Shown here: positions 34,439 through 48,684 of the stretch, piece after piece
How the letters are laid out: each line of letters begins with the position of its first letter
Position numbering within the stretch: position 1 is the first letter of the stretch
NCBI RefSeq assembly: GCF_021917145.1
Contig: NW_025813938.1
Coordinates: 992,001 to 1,056,000, forward strand
Direction of reading: 5' to 3'
Length of the DNA: 64,000 nucleotides
Origin: Hypomesus transpacificus
Lineage: Eukaryota > Chordata > Actinopteri > Osmeriformes > Osmeridae
Program-made: the position numbers and the translations under genes
Notes under the pieces: model-generated
Seen by the model: the letters and a program-made list of their open reading frames with translations, nothing else
Told to the model about the DNA's origin: nothing
The model's database searches: none

Positions 34439-37400
34439 ATGGCGTCCTCAATGTCACTTCTTGGGTTAGGACGTCTCTTTCTGCTGAATTCAGGCACAAA
34501 AATATTTCTGAATAACTCCAGGTAATGGCGTGTCCTTTTCTTATAAGACTTTGTCCCTATTCATGATCATTTAAATTGTGTCAATGTATGCACCGTCCAT
34601 ACCATTCCAAGCCAGGTAAATGAAGATGGCTAGCTTAGCAAATGTGCTACTTAGCTGTCAGCTAGCTAGTGCTAGCTGGCTAACACTGGATACACACCGC
34701 TAATTATGCTACTCTAAAATGTCAAGCTTCATCACTTGAACATCTATTAAAGATGCTTGCTGGATTTGAGGCTTACGAACTTTTGGGGAACCAAATCTAA
34801 ACTGCACTGAATTTGCAAGCCAGGAACTCTATGCGTGTCCTCTGGTAATTTGGTAGCAAAGGTGGCTACATAGCTAGTTTACATATGGGTGGTAGTGCAG
34901 TGGTCTGGCCTTGCTAAGAGAACGTAGCTTGGTAGCTAGTTAGCTAGCTAACGACATTAACAAAGACTACAAGTCAGGTTTTCAATGTATCTAACCCACA
35001 AAATCGCTCAACATGTTTAAAATGGTATCCTGAAATATCATTCAAGGCAATCTGATATATTTTCACGCGTTCACAGACTTCCCTCTCTTGGCAGTCACTC
35101 GGCTAGAATATATCCAGGTGAAAGGAGAACCATGTCCTTGGTGAGGTAGTGGGTCTGCTGCATCATGATCTCACTCCGTCATCTTCAGGATGTTGGCATG
35201 GTCTCAGTATAGTAATGCTTCTGCAATACGCTGTGCTTCTGTATCGTCTGAGTAGCTTGTGAGTCAGGGCGCTGTCCAGGAATGGATGTAAAAACTATTA
35301 TCCTATAGCCTGTTGTTGATCATTTCAAAACTGGTATTTGTAACGTGGCTTGCACTGGATTACTTTTTAGGTCAAATGGACCAAATGGGTTTGTATAGTC
35401 TTGATGTAGTTTCGGGGTACATTTCCAATAGCTCCCTGCCCTGGTTCTATCTTTACTGACAGTTAGTATTAGGGAAACTAGGCCTATATTTCTATTCAAA
35501 CATTTTAGCAGAACACCACCTGCCAGCTCAACCAATCACATTTGATATCTTTGTCCAAGATAATTTGAGACGCAGACATTATCCTGAAGACTAGGACCTG
35601 TTATTTGTTGAAGTCTTCTCCGCATGGCCTGCTGGCTCAGCACACAGGCCCCAGAGCTGTCGTTCTCCTGCTGGCTGTACTTCCCCAGCCGAGGCAGCGG
35701 GGTACACAACAGTATCGTGACAAGCTGAACCCTGTTCGCTCACAGAGAGCCCACACAGTCCCCGCCACGGACCCGGTGACAGTTGGTCGTTGGGCCAGCA
35801 GTTTGTCAGTAGCAGGCGAGTGGGAGCTTGCCAGAAAGGCTCCAGACAGAACTAATGGGGGGAAAAAACAAACTCTCCCCCCTCCCCCCTACTCTCTCCT
35901 TTCACTCTCTGCCCCTACACCTCCTCCAGAACAGCTAGCCTAATTGCTGTCGTGGTAGCCTTTTTACGTAATTTCTTTTTTGCAGCTTGTGCCTTTTTTC
36001 CCCTTGCTTCTGCCGTTTTAAATGTCTCTCCAACTGTCTGTTTTGCAGATTAACAAGCACCTCGGCATGGAGGCTTGCAGAGAAACAGGGACAAGACACG
36101 CAGCTCATCACTGTGGATGAGAAACTGGTGAGGATCTCTCCCTGGTTGGAAACCTACCAGAGTTTTGGAAGAATGTTAATCGATGTGAAACCAAGCTTTC
36201 TCTTTTCCTTTCAAATGTGTCGGCATTCCGGTGACTACATTTGACACAAATTGTGGCCTTGGCAAAACATTGCCTAGTGAATGTTGAAAGCATATAAGCC
36301 TGGTACCACAAATAACGGCAAAGAACGCAGCATTATAAGGGAGTACTGAAATACTCCCTTTTCAAGCATGTAGTTCTGAAGGTAACTATCATGGTGCCCT
36401 AAGAAATAGCCTGGCCTTTGGGGGCGTACATGCAACAGCCTTTAGCTAATTTAGTTTCATCTCACCACCTGGTGTCTCCGTCTTAGTCTAAACACTGATA
36501 ACCTGACCCACAGGCCCACTTTGAAGCTGCCGGGGTTGGCACAGATTTCAGAGTACATTATGGTTTTGATTGCGCAAGGGTTAGAAGATGATGAAACTGT
36601 TTAAATCTAAAGGGCTAGAAAAAGAGGGTGTGAAGGCTGAGATATGCAGCAACAGAGTCCAAGCAACGTGCGTTTCTTCAGTATGTTTTAACTTTCATAT
36701 GATAGGAGCCAACGAGAAGACTAGACATTGCATGATGGTGATACTATGAGACTCTGACAGAAGTCAGAACCTTCACACGAGTGCAGAACCTTCTGTCTTG
36801 TGCAGGGTTCATCTCCCTTTCAGGCCTGTGCAGTATGCACAGGAAAAGACCAATATCGGTCGACGTGTAGTACTAGGTTCCTCCAATCAAACGCGTTTGG
36901 CCCATAAGACAGACAACAGTTGTCACGATCAGGCTCCTCTGATCTGGATGGGGCTCATGTTCTGGCTGTCAGGAGTCGCCTCAATGTTTCATCTACAACT
37001 TTTTAAACAGACTTATTGGATCAGTGGGTTGTTGTATATGAGAGTAATATTACTTTCTTATCTTATTTTAACTGAACCACTTATGTGTAAAAGCTCATTG
37101 TTGTTAATTGTTGTCACATTTCCTGTTGAAATACAAGACAGGAGGAGGAAAACTTGTTGGGAGTGAAAAATTAACTGGTGTTGAATTTAATTGTCATAGC
37201 TTGCTTGTCAGCACACAAGATATCGCCCACCTGCAATTCACCTCTCACCAGCTACTAAAATTATGCTGTCTGTTCTTTTGCGAACACAAAACACTGCGCG
37301 GCACGAAGCACCAAACATTCCCCGCAGCCCGAGGCTCGTCTGCTCTCAATAGCTGCGGAGGAACAAATCGACCGTGTCGAAAAACGTCAGAAAAACCTGC

Positions 37401-40400
37401 GTGATGGGGACTCTGTCCCAGAACCGTCCATTCTGGTGTCTGCTCTGCACTGACCCGCTTTTGTTAGTAATTACTGTTTGATTAAGCATGCTGGTGTGGC
37501 CCTGGGGCCAGGAACCGATACACTGCTTCACACGGACATCCTCTGGGCCGCCACAGAAGGACACAGACAGACTGGCAAATTAGACGGACTGCTGATTTGC
37601 TTTTTCCCCGGCCCTGTCCACAAATAACCTCCATACCCCTCTTCCCTGGCTCCTTGGAGACTTGTGGGAGTTCTGAAGATGTTTAATCGGTGCAAAGAAG
37701 ATGGTTGAAAATACCAGGCCATCCAATTACAATGCTGTGTGTTCCCTGTCCAGACCAGGACAAAGTGTTGGGAGTGTTCCCCTGGGACTGCTTTGGGACA
37801 GGGCCTGGCTTACTGCCTGTCTGCTTTGGGACAGGGCCTGGCTTACTGCCTGTCTGCTTTGGGACAGGGCCTGGCTTACTGCCTGTCTGCTTTGGGACAG
37901 GGCCTGGCTTACTGCCTGTCTGCTTTGGGACAGGGCCTGGCTTACTGCCTGTCTGCTTTGGGACAGGGCCTGGCTTACTGCCTGTCTGCTTTGGGACAGG
38001 GCCTCACTTACTGCCTGTCTGCTTTGGGACAGGGCCTGGCTTACTGCCTGTCTGCTTTGGGACAGGGCCTGGCTTACTGCCTGTCTGCTTTGGGACAGGG
38101 CCTGGCTTACTGCCTGTCTGCTTTGGGACAGGGCCTCACTTACTGCCTGTCTGCTTTGGGACAGGGCCTGGCTTACTGCCTGTCTGCTTTGGGACAGGGC
38201 CTCACTTACTGCCTGTCTGCTTTGGGACAGGGCCTCACTTACTGCCTGTCTGCTTTGGGACAGGGCCTGGCTTACTGCCTGTCTGCTTTGGGACAGGGCC
38301 TCACTTACTGCCTGTCTGCTTTGGGACAGGGCCTGGCTTACTGCCTGTCTGCTTTGGGACAGGGCCTCACTTACGGCCTGTCTGCTTTGGGACAGGGCCT
38401 CACTTACTGCCTGTCTGCTTTGGGACAGGGCCTCGCTTACTGCCTGTCTGCTTTGGGACAGGGCCTGGCTTACTGCCTGTCTGCTTTGGGACAGGGCCTC
38501 ACTTACTGCCTGTCTGCTTTGGGACAGGGCCTGGCTTACTGCCTGTCTGCTTTGGGACAGGGTCTCACTTACTGCCTGTCTGCTTTGGGACAGAGCCTGG
38601 CTTACTGCCTGTCTGCTTTGGGACAGGACCTGGCTTACTGCCTGTCTGCTTTGGGACAGGGCCTCACTTACTGCCTGTCTGCTTTGGGACAGGGCCTGGC
38701 TTACTGCCTGTCTGCTTTGGGACAGGGCCTCACTTACGGCCTGTCTGCTTTGGGACAGGGCCTCACTTACTGCCTGTCTGCTTTGGGACAGGGCCTCGCT
38801 TACTGCCTGTCTGCTTTGGGACAGGGCCTGGCTTACTGCCTGTCTGCTTTGGGACAGGGCCTCACTTACTGCCTGTCTGCTTTGGGACAGGGCCTGGCTT
38901 ACTGCCTGTCTGCTTTGGGACAGGGCCTCACTTACTGCCTGTCTGCTTTGGCACAGGGCCTGGCTTACTGCCTGTCTGCTTTGGGACAGGGTCTCACTTA
39001 CTGCCTGTCTGCTTTGGGACAGGGCCTGGCTTACTGCCTGTCTGCTTTGGGACAGGACCTGGCTTACTGCCTGTCTGCTTTGGGACAGGGCCTCACTTAC
39101 TGCCTGTCTGCTTTGGGACAGGGCCTGGGTTACTGCCTGTCTGTGGCCGATCACCCTTTCTCCTTTCACATAGACAACACAAGAATTTAAAGCGCTCATG
39201 AAGTTTGTTAGAGTTGTCTGAAGTCACTGGGGTTTGATGAGTTGGAGAGGGAGGTGGTGAGAGTGAAAGACGCGTAGGAAGGAAGAGTGGAGGACAGCAC
39301 TGAACTGGCACCTACAGCGCATCTTTGGGTCATCTGATTGATTTTACACAGAAGTTAAGTTTGCCCACGATGTATATGAAGGATAAAAAATAGTTATTTG
39401 GAGCTAGTGTTTCAAATACAGGCCCCTGGTGTCAGTCTGTAGCAAACCCCTCAGACAGTTCAGAATCACAACAAACTTAGAGGAATTCCACCGAACATTA
39501 TTTTGAGTGGGAGTTAAAGCCTGCAGAACAGGGGTGCAGACTCTGGGCCCGTCTAGGGGGTGACTCAGGGGAACAGTCGAACCCTCATACCTCCCTCCCT
39601 CCCACCCATCATCCTCTCTTTTCCACCCATCCTTCTCTCTCCCTCACTCCTGTCCACACAGACCTCTCAAGTGTCTGTTTTGTCTGGTTGTCCCCTTGTG
39701 ATGTGAGCCTGTGGAAAAAAAGTCTCACGACTTGAGACGAGGGGTGGAGGGGAGGGGGGGGGAGGGAGGGGGTCAGAGGACAGGGTTCATTGTTTGGGGG
39801 GGTGGGGGGGGGGGGGGGGGGGTCATCATTTGAATTGTAGACTTTCATCTAGACTGCACACTTATAAGTAGAGAGCATCTCTTCAAGGGTCCTTCAGAGT
39901 GAGGAAACGGCATGTTGCTAGCTGGACAGAAGTGTTTGCAGTACGGATTAAGAGAAACTTTGCCTGTTCTCTCCTCTTTAGCTTTGCAAGGAACCCCATT
40001 AGGAACCCATCAGGAACCCCTTTAACCCCTAACCCGATTTCAAAACGGATACAAAATTATTTGAAATCAAGGCCATTTCTATTTAGTCTCATGCTTTGTC
40101 TACTTAAACACGCTTTTAAATCCTTGCCTTTTCATCAATGAAATGCTTTGTAAATGTTATAGCTTTGAACCTGGCCAGTGGGTTTTTACTTGATCACCTA
40201 TGAAACTTAAAATTGCTAATAGAATGATTACTATTAGTGTTACAGTATTTCAAGCCTATTTTTTTTTTATTACTTGTCACAGCCCCCTCAAAGGCCAGGC
40301 GGCATTTAACCCCAGGTTAGCCTGGATGTATGATGTCTCTAACAGAGGTTGCAGAGAGAATAAATAAACTAGCTGGTAACGTAGCACTGGGCAGATGAGA

Positions 40401-43400
40401 CCCTGCCCCCCTCCCTCACCCCGTCTCACTGCCCCCCTCCCTCACCCCGTCTCACTGCCCCCCTCCCTCACCCCGTCTCACTGCCCCCCTCCCTCACCCC
40501 GTCTCACTGCTGTAGTGTGTAACGTGAGAATTAAACCATCCTGGCCGCCATCTGCTCCTTGCTTCCCTGCGCAGTCACTCCTTCACAGAAGCAAAACCTC
40601 ACTATATTTACGTCTGTGGGAAACGCCCCTACAAGTCCGATCGGTAATTGGCACACTTTTCACACTTCAAAGATGAGCGAAGAGGGGAAACTCTCGAGGG
40701 CGATGAGTGAAATCTGCATCCTTGAAACGGTTTTCCGGCTGGAGGGGTTAAGGGTGTGATGTTTTAGCTTTCTTTTGACCTAGCGCTGATTCGCCATGAT
40801 TCAGCTTGGCTGACCTGTTGACCCCCGCACATCAAACCATGCCGGCTGCAAAGTTGTGGTTTTGGCATATGGTGGTCCAGGCAGTACACACCGTCAAAGG
40901 ATAAGGTGTCCAGTCTCTCAGCACACCCGTCAGATCCACCCTCCTCCTCCGCCAAAACATCCTGATAGCTGAAAGCCCCGTGTGACAGACACACACAGGC
41001 AACTTCATTATCAAGCCTGGTTTCCCCTCATACTTTACAAAGGGTTTTTGACAAGAAGTTTGATTCGCCAGTTTGTCAAAAGCAGACAGAATTGCCCTGT
41101 GTCTGGTTAATGTCAAGTAGTAATGTTTAAACATTCAGTTGTTTTAACATTTTCAGTGAGTGATTCATTGTTTAGTCATATTTGGCTTTTGGGAATTTCC
41201 TGGGTAATTGAATTTGCAGACAAGCAGTTCAGAGAAGACCCACTACTTTCGTCTGTACTAGTCTTCATCTTCATGTTGTCAGTTGCTTGGGCCCTGGCTC
41301 TTTAATATGAACTCGTTTTCAAAGCCCAAAACAGATGATATTGCCATTGGAATCTAAGTATGTAATGCAGCTTGACGTTTTTACTAAATGAAATCCTAGA
41401 CAAGCAAGTCATTTTTTTTTTATTCATTGGCTTTGAACCCATATCATGCTTTACTTTCTAAAACCAGTCCCTGATGTTTTAAGTAATGGACTCAAACCAA
41501 AGGAGGAGAGAGATGATTGTATTTCTGGAGGACAAGCAGTACTGACAGGCACAAAACATTTGGTCTGTCATAACAATAATAATATTAAGCTAACATCTTG
41601 GTTATGCATTTAGATTAATCTTCTTTTCTTTTATGCCACCTTTGTTTTTTCTCTCATCAGTACATGTCCTGTTCCTTTTGGACCAGACCTGTAGTTCCTG
41701 TCAGAATATTTCAACATTATTTTATGGGATTGACTGGTTCAAAATGGGTCCAGTTCAGACGGCAGTTGAGTAAACTATTAAAGTATCTTAGGGTAAGTGG
41801 GGACACTGACCTGAGAATCAGTGAGTGGTGGATGGATTTGAGGAGCGAGGAAACTGTAGCTTAGTCAGATCACATCAGACAAATGTAGTTCACTCAGTAT
41901 TTTCGTGGTCAGAATGTTCTGTTATACCAGTTGGCATGAAGAACCATATTTCTCATGATTATCTGGGATGATTTCAATCCATTTATCTTTTTGGGTAAAA
42001 AGGTGGCGAGTTTTTACAACTTGTAAAAACTTGTTTACACTGAGGTCTCCCACCCTGGGTCTTTGTGGAGTTTTTGGAAAAGCGACGCTCAGACGTGCAG
42101 TATTGCTCTGACAGCCTCAGGACACCAGCCCCCTTGCTCCTAATTCTCAGACAGAGTCTGGAGGTGTCAGAAATATCGACACGCTTTCACGTGATGGAGA
42201 TTTTGCCAGCCTTCTCCCCCCTTTTCTTAAGCCAGGCTTTCTGCCTGCTCTGCCAGGTATTGTCGGCTGTGTGAATAGTGTCAAACTTCATAGTTCTCAT
42301 TTTACTTCCTGTACGTGGCAGAAAAAGGGCTTGCCCTGTGGGTTTTCCTTTTGTGACGGTCCTCTCTAGTCTTCCTGGGAACCCGCCTCCTTCACCCTCT
42401 GAGGCCCTCAGGTTTTGTGCTTGTTGTGCCGGTAGCCCTCCTAGCTTTTACACTAATGTATGCAAGCATATTATTCCCCCCCTCAAAAGAAGTCTAGACG
42501 TATTTTTCTTCAGGACAGTGTGAGGAATATCTGCTGATGATACTAAGGACGTTTCTATATGTTTGAGTCTTCGACACTCCCAGCTTATGATTTAGGGTCT
42601 GTTACAACTGGAGAGATTATCCAGCCACGTGAAGTGGTTGGTGTAGCATGCTTAACCGTGGACCTGTGTGTTAATCCCAGGGGCGTGTGATCTGGGATAA
42701 ACACTAATGTGTCTGGAAGAGTGATGTTCCTGCGTTTGTCTTAGAGAGCGTTCTCACAGGGACCTGTAGCACACAGTACTGTCAACCACTAAGAGACCTC
42801 AGAACGAGCATGCGGTTGTCCTGATCCAACCACACCAGTAACGAATGGTTCTATTAAATCATAAATAAGCTTTTATAACTGTGGAAGTGGCCCTGATGTA
42901 AGTATTTGGCTGAAAACTCCCTACAAATGTTTTGTAAGAACAAAGCTTTGATGGGTTTGTCCTCTGAAATACAAGGCGCCTGGGGAAAAAACTAAACATC
43001 AGTTTCAAACCCCAAAATAGTAAAACGTCTTTATCACATTCAGGTCCAAGCCTTTTGTTCCTGTAACAAGAAACGCTCTTGTGAAATCTTCACCGTATTT
43101 GATGACTTGTCGATGCTTCTGAGATCAAACAGATCTGGGTTCCTTCGTTTTTCCCGCTCTGACCGTGTGTTATTGTGTCATGAACCAGCCCTTCTGCTGA
43201 AAAGAGGCCGTTTTCCTCTCCAGTGTGAATTGTTAAGGTTAAGTAGATGGGGCAACCGGAAATAATGAGTACTCTTGAAGTGCCTGCCCCCCCCCCCTCA
43301 CTCACCCTTCCCTTTCTTCATGAAAGGTTAGCCATTTTTTTTAAGCGGAGATCTTGTGTGAATCATTTTAACACAGTTTAGATCTTGAGGTGTATTAAAA

Positions 43401-45647
43401 TTGTTGTTTCAGTGAAGCAAACTGTATTTTAACGACCGAGTCTGTAATTTTGCCGTCTTAACATCGGGTGGCAGGGAAGTTTTCTGCAGCACAGTTAGCG
43501 AGTGGGCCTTTTGTGTGGAGTTCATGCAAAAAGGACCCCCTTTATACAAATCAACTGGCAGATGACAGACAATGATGAAAATTTGATTCTTTGAAGTTGT
43601 AATGGGCATTGAAATGTGTGAAATTCTTGTATTGAAAGGGGAGCGTTCTGCCAGGGTGAAGCTTGGGTGGCGGCAGGCTGGGAGGTTTGTCTGTGTTTTG
43701 TCGCAGACTTCCCATCACTTGTTTGCTAATTCCCTAAAGAATTGGACAGGGTCTTCTATAGGAGACTGAAGGAGCTTTAGCTGCCCTGGAATATGCATAT
43801 GACACCCAAAGTGCACCAGCTCCCTCCCATCCTTTTCAGACTTTTTTTTTCCCTTCGGTTTTCTTCTATAGACAGTTATGCTTGTGGTCTATTTATTTTT
43901 ATTTTGTAGAGTTGCATCAGCCTGCTGCGTCGGCCTATTTTTACATTTATAAATGTATATTTGCAGTTTGGATACAGTCATTAAACATTTATATTTAAAA
44001 GGTAGGTTAGGTGATATGGCCTAAAATTCATATTGTTCTTATTTCTCCAAAACATTTAGAAGGAGTGCAAGGTATTTAAGGCAAGGCTCTGGTAATTAAA
44101 AAAAACGTAAAAAGAAATTATTTGTTCTATACTGTATTTGTCTAATTTCATGTCCGTATTTTGCCAGTTGTAAAGCACACCACGCTGAACACGTTCCACT
44201 ATACCAGCCCCTGCAACGCACACAATCACACCGTGAATTAGCCTTCCTAACCGTCAGTAAAAGGAAGACTGATCAGGGCGTCAAACCAGAGAGGGAAATC
44301 AGTGTTTTTAATATCTCTATTAGTGTGTATTTTTTATGTTCAGGAGACTCTATTGTTGTGTATGAACATGGTAAATGTTGGGCGGTCTTTGGTCTTTGTT
44401 TTGTCGTGTCCCTGATCCAACCACACTTTTTTCCCCTGTGTGATTTTGTCATCATTACGGGATGGCAGTGAACCATTAAGTCATTATCAATGGTCCACTT
44501 AATAGAACGATATCCATTGTTTGTCTAAAAGGAACTCATGCATGCTCGTCCAGCAGCTAGTGGGAGGGGGGGGGGGGCTTTGCTGTCTGGGAAAATAGTA
44601 AAATGGGATCTCTCCATCCGTCTCAATTTCAAAAGTTAATCGGAAGGTCAGTGAGACCGGGGAAATCTCTTTGATGGCTGAAGTTTGGTTTGATTTTCGC
44701 AACCAAAGGATTTCAAGTCCCATTCAATTATCAGACGATGATATGTTAATACTTTTTAAAAGAATGAACGATGCCCGTTACTTGTAATCGTGAATGTTGT
44801 TGCAACAAACGTAATTAGTGAGTGTTTTATGTGCTTTGCCCTCTCCTCAGGACATCACAACCTTGACAGGGGCTCCGGAGGAGCACATCAAGAATCGCAC
44901 GGTTCGCATTTTCGTGCCGACACGTACCGCCATGCAGTCAGGCATCAACAGCACCAGGAAGTGGAGGCTGGACTTCGACACCAGGGAACGATGGGAGAAT
45001 CCACTCATGGGATGGGGCTCCACGTAAGTCTGCAAACCTACACTTGGTTGTCTAAATCCTCTCTCAAAAAGCTATATCAGAATCTTTTATATTCACGATT
45101 TTCCTCCACGTTTGTGGCTGTTTGGAAAATCCCCACCTGGTGAAAGGGAATCAGATGTTATAAAGCTAATTAATGGACTCAAATGCTAAAATGTTAAGAC
45201 TGATTTAGCATGCCTCACCCCTGTCTTACAGAGCTGATCCGTTATCCAACATGGTGCTTAACTTCAGCTCCAAGGAAGACGCAATCGCCTTCGCAGAGAA
45301 AAACGGTATGCCAAAGCTACCCTTCCCCTCTCTGTAACTTCGTTAGGTTAGAGGTGCCAGTTATGTGTTAAGTATGTGGAAGTATGTGCTGTTTAAACAA
45401 CAGGATGTAGATAACTGCAGTTCTGTCTATACACAGACCTCTGATGTCTTCGAAGCACCTCAATTGTGATTGGAACCAGTCCAAAAGGAATATACGAAGC
45501 TGTCCACTGCCGCGTTGCTTATTCAAGCTGTTTGTTTTTGCAGGTTGGAGCTATGATTTAACAGACAAGAGGACATCGAAGCCCAGGGTGAAGTCATATG
45601 GAGCCAACTTCTCCTGGAACAAGAGGACGAGGAGGTCCGCTAAGTAA
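34439..45647 (+). CDS. ndufs4: NADH:ubiquinone oxidoreductase subunit S4 (complex I, 18 kDa), complete gene of 5 exons
   Basis: Accessory subunit of mitochondrial complex I, needed to assemble and stabilise the NADH-oxidising N module. Coding exons: 34439-34521, 36049-36127, 44851-45023, 45232-45305, 45544-45647. Together they make 513 nt, 170 aa plus stop (human 175). The first about 40 residues ([14 protein letters not shown] onward) are basic, lack acidic residues and form the mitochondrial targeting sequence. After that the match to human is close: [51 protein letters not shown]. The end is RRSAK where mammals have RVSTK, so a basic residue pair still precedes a serine at the proposed phosphorylation site. 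Intron 2 is 8.7 kb and contains the 33-bp minisatellite. Confidence 0.97.
34522..36048. other. ndufs4 intron 1
   Basis: 1.5 kb intron. It contains GCTAGCTAG-type simple sequence near 34630-34950 and a pyrimidine-rich stretch at about 35870-35925. No gene or mobile element is recognised. Confidence 0.6.
37789..39143. repeat. 33-bp minisatellite, about 41 copies, in ndufs4 intron 2
   Basis: The unit is TGCTTTGGGACAGGGCCTGG followed by CTTACTGCCTGTC. Two main variants alternate, GGCCTGGCTTACTG and GGCCTCACTTACTG. Rare variants recur at set distances: TTACGGCC at 38371 and 38734 (363 bp, 11 units), GGTCTCAC at 38561 and 38990 (429 bp, 13 units). This shows block duplication. Three + frames and one - frame stay open for about 480-500 codons because the unit has no stop in them. 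Confidence 0.96.
39144..44850. other. Right part of ndufs4 intron 2
   Basis: Holds a G-rich tract with long G homopolymers (39745-39822), a 26-bp repeat (40401-40510) and otherwise unremarkable AT-rich sequence. No exon fits between exon 2 and exon 3, which join in phase 0. Confidence 0.6.
40401..40510. repeat. 26-bp minisatellite, about 4 copies
   Basis: Near-identical tandem units of CCCCCCTCCCTCACCCCGTC followed by TCACTG. Confidence 0.9.
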
Positions 45648-45731
45648 ACCGATGACACCCATCTGCTAGTCTTGGTTCATCGCATTGCTCAGTGACAATT
45701 CTGTATCATAACATTCTGAATTCTGAAAGTA

Positions 45732-45737
45732 AATAAA
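45732..45737 (+). promoter_or_regulatory. ndufs4 polyadenylation signal AATAAA
   Basis: AATAAA (overlapping AATAAATAA) lies 85 bp after the stop codon and is followed by a T-rich stretch (TTTTAATTCTTTTTTTG). Confidence 0.75.
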
Positions 45738-45759
45738 TAATTACATGTTAACTATGAAT

Positions 45760-48680
45760 GTTTTAATTCTTTTTTTGACCTATTGTTCAAGAAAAGGGAT
45801 TTGGGGGTTCTTTTGAGAGTGTTTCAGAAGACGGGAAGTTATAATGTTGTTCTCAGCACCACCTTCCCCCACTTGGAAGAGTTTTCTAGATATTTAATTC
45901 AAGGTTGAAACATTGGGAGCATTGAACTGCTAGATCATATTAAATGGACTTGGATGGTTGGAAGTTGGAGGTAAATTACTTGACATTTCGTTTGAGAGAA
46001 CTCATTGAACACATGTAAAACTCAACAATCTGATAAACACAAAAAAACAATACAGCCAGATTGAAATTATATTAGCACAGGCACACACAACTGTGTTGTG
46101 ATTCAGGTAAACTGTTGTGTCCTTAAATACAGCCATCATGGCTCTTACTCTGACAACAGCTATACAGGCAGTAGAAGGATTGTTGACGATCAATGTATTA
46201 GTCCTGATGAATCAAATGAGCCATTGAACCATTGCGGTGGCTTTGAGACAGACACTACAGCCCTCTCAAGATCCTCACGGTAAAAAACCTAAATCCTATC
46301 ACAATGGCTGGTTTACTGCCATCTTAACTAACTTTCAGTTATTGAAAGTGGTGAGGGAGCAGAAAAACCCCAGAATGCTTTTCTTGCCGAACTTCACAAT
46401 TAGAGGTCCGCTTGTTGCCAGTTCTTGTTTTGAGTCTTTGTTTGTGTTCAGTAAACAGAGATGCTTTCCATGTCTGCCTGACTGGGTCGATCTTCACACA
46501 ACCAACTGGCCTGTCTAATTGGTATAGGCCGCCGTTAATTAACGCAATGCATCGCAAACCTTTTCACAGTCTCTCGCGCTCAATATATATTTTGACCCAT
46601 CACTTGGCACATCTAAAGACCCGCTCCAATATGACCCATAGTTTTTTGACCAGGGACAAGAAATGGCGTATTCATGAAGGGTCGGTATGAGCAGGCTTTT
46701 GCTTTGAAAGCCTAAACAGAAAGACATGCTGCTTGGGTTTCTACAGCAAACAGTAATGTGCCGTAATAAAAGTTGAAAGCATTCCATCAGTCGGTCGAGT
46801 GGAATTGAAAGAAAAAAAATGTATAGTGTCCATTGTTGAGATGCGATTTAAGTTCTAGCCCCTTCTTACAGTAGCATGGCGCCATGGCATATGGACTTTG
46901 TAAATCTAGTACAAACTATTCCTACTGGATCAAAGATTTAATATATTCTTTAGAGATTTATCATTGTAGTTGTTGTAACATATGTCAACTGCTAACTTTT
47001 CAGAGGTTAGGTTAGACCTAGTGTTTACATTTTTGATGTAGTTCCACTACTTTTAGCTTTCTTGATCCAGCAATATTATTTTTTTAAGCCTAACATACTG
47101 AAATGATAAAAATAAACCTGTATTTAAAAAAATGTATAAATATATAAAAAAATCTAAGTGCACAAATCGTCAATTTTACCATGCCCTGCCCCAAGCGAAT
47201 TAAAAAGAAAAAGGAGAAAAGGTCATCACCAAAACTAGGAACAAACAAAAAACTGTCAGAAAGCATCTGTGGTGCTTAATTTGAGTTTAGGTCCCTTCAA
47301 AGGATCCCTTTTAGATGCTTCATCTTCCTTCTCTGGTCTCCACCAAAGACAGACAACTCTCTCCTGGGACTGAAGGCATCCCAAGGAGCCACACACACAT
47401 TTTCCGCTATTTATCTGTTCCAGTATTCATGGTTGCTGCTTGACCATTCACACTGTGATATCAGGTTGGATGTGTGTATCACTCAAAGGGATCAGGGCCC
47501 ACTTCTGAAAGAGATCAAAGTTGCTATTGATTAGTTCAGTGAAGAAGCTAAAAGGGTGGTTTTGGAAATCCACTTCAAACCTAAACATTTCATTTATTTT
47601 AACGACAGGTCCTTTTTACCATTCAAACCAATACCCAACAACTAGGGAATGTATGAAACAGCTGTTCACTTGTTGTTTTTGTGAGGGTATAGTCTGTTTT
47701 CATAATTTGTCCAAATATTTATTTTGTGTGAAATCACAGTGTGTGTAAAGTATCAGACTTGGTAGCCAAATTATACTAATATGCCCAATTATCAATATTA
47801 CAGTTCCTATGAAATTGAGTATTTTTGGGGGGGTAAAAGGACTTGATAAGGTAGAGGTAGGCTACTACAACCGTTATGGCACTTGCGTTGTCCACAGGAC
47901 TGCTGTCCCTAAGGACTGACTTCCAACGAGCGGGAGGGTGATACTAGTCTACTAACGCGTTTACCACCGTGTGTTTGAAGTGTGTGAATGAATGGCGGGC
48001 GACGATGAATTGTCCCCTTAAGAGTAGGAGAAAAACAGAGCAAACTATAACCTTCGTTTTTCTCTCCCCTGTCCCGTTTGAAGGAGATGCGAGTTGGCAG
48101 CACTGGAGAAGCTTGAAGATTAATGGTGCAGAGGAGAGCTTTGACAGCTTTTCCGCTGGTTGCAGTTCTCCTGGGTGGCCCGATTGGTCTTGGATGTCAC
48201 TTTTGCTACTTAATCTTGTGTATGTGAAACAGCCTGATTTGAAGAGCCTGCGGGCTGCCCAGTGTATAGACGTCAATCCAGAGAGAAAAATAATGCACCT
48301 CTACATTTTATTTAATCATAAAGTAACTTCCACCTAAAAGTAACATAGACGCCATGGATAGCCTACTTTAGCTGCCATAGTGTATCTCCTGTGCCCAAAA
48401 TACAATGACTTGCCTCTCGTAAAACAAAAAAATAATGCGGGATTTTTTAAAGCCCTTTTCATTAAACTGTATGGTTGTTGTAGCCTACCGCATGCCCTTG
48501 CTCATAATCCAACATAGGCCTACTGCAAAAGACAACATACTGCACTTGACAAACGCACAGGCACAATCATTATTCAATACACCTGTTATGCAAACAGCAA
48601 AATACAATCTGGTCACACGATCACAAAAGATTAACTAGCCTATATTATTCGCGTACTCAAATCACAGATAGTATAGCTCT
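45760..48680. other. Intergenic DNA after ndufs4
   Basis: AT-rich, no recognised gene. A pyrimidine tract and AAG at about 48056-48081, followed by an open stretch, looks like a splice acceptor but no product could be assigned. Confidence 0.45.
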
Positions 48681-48684
48681 TACT

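Noticed and set aside
37690..39201. Open frames of 480-503 codons with 11-residue repeats
   Set aside because: They come from a 33-bp minisatellite with no stop codons, occur in four frames at once, and lie inside ndufs4 intron 2.
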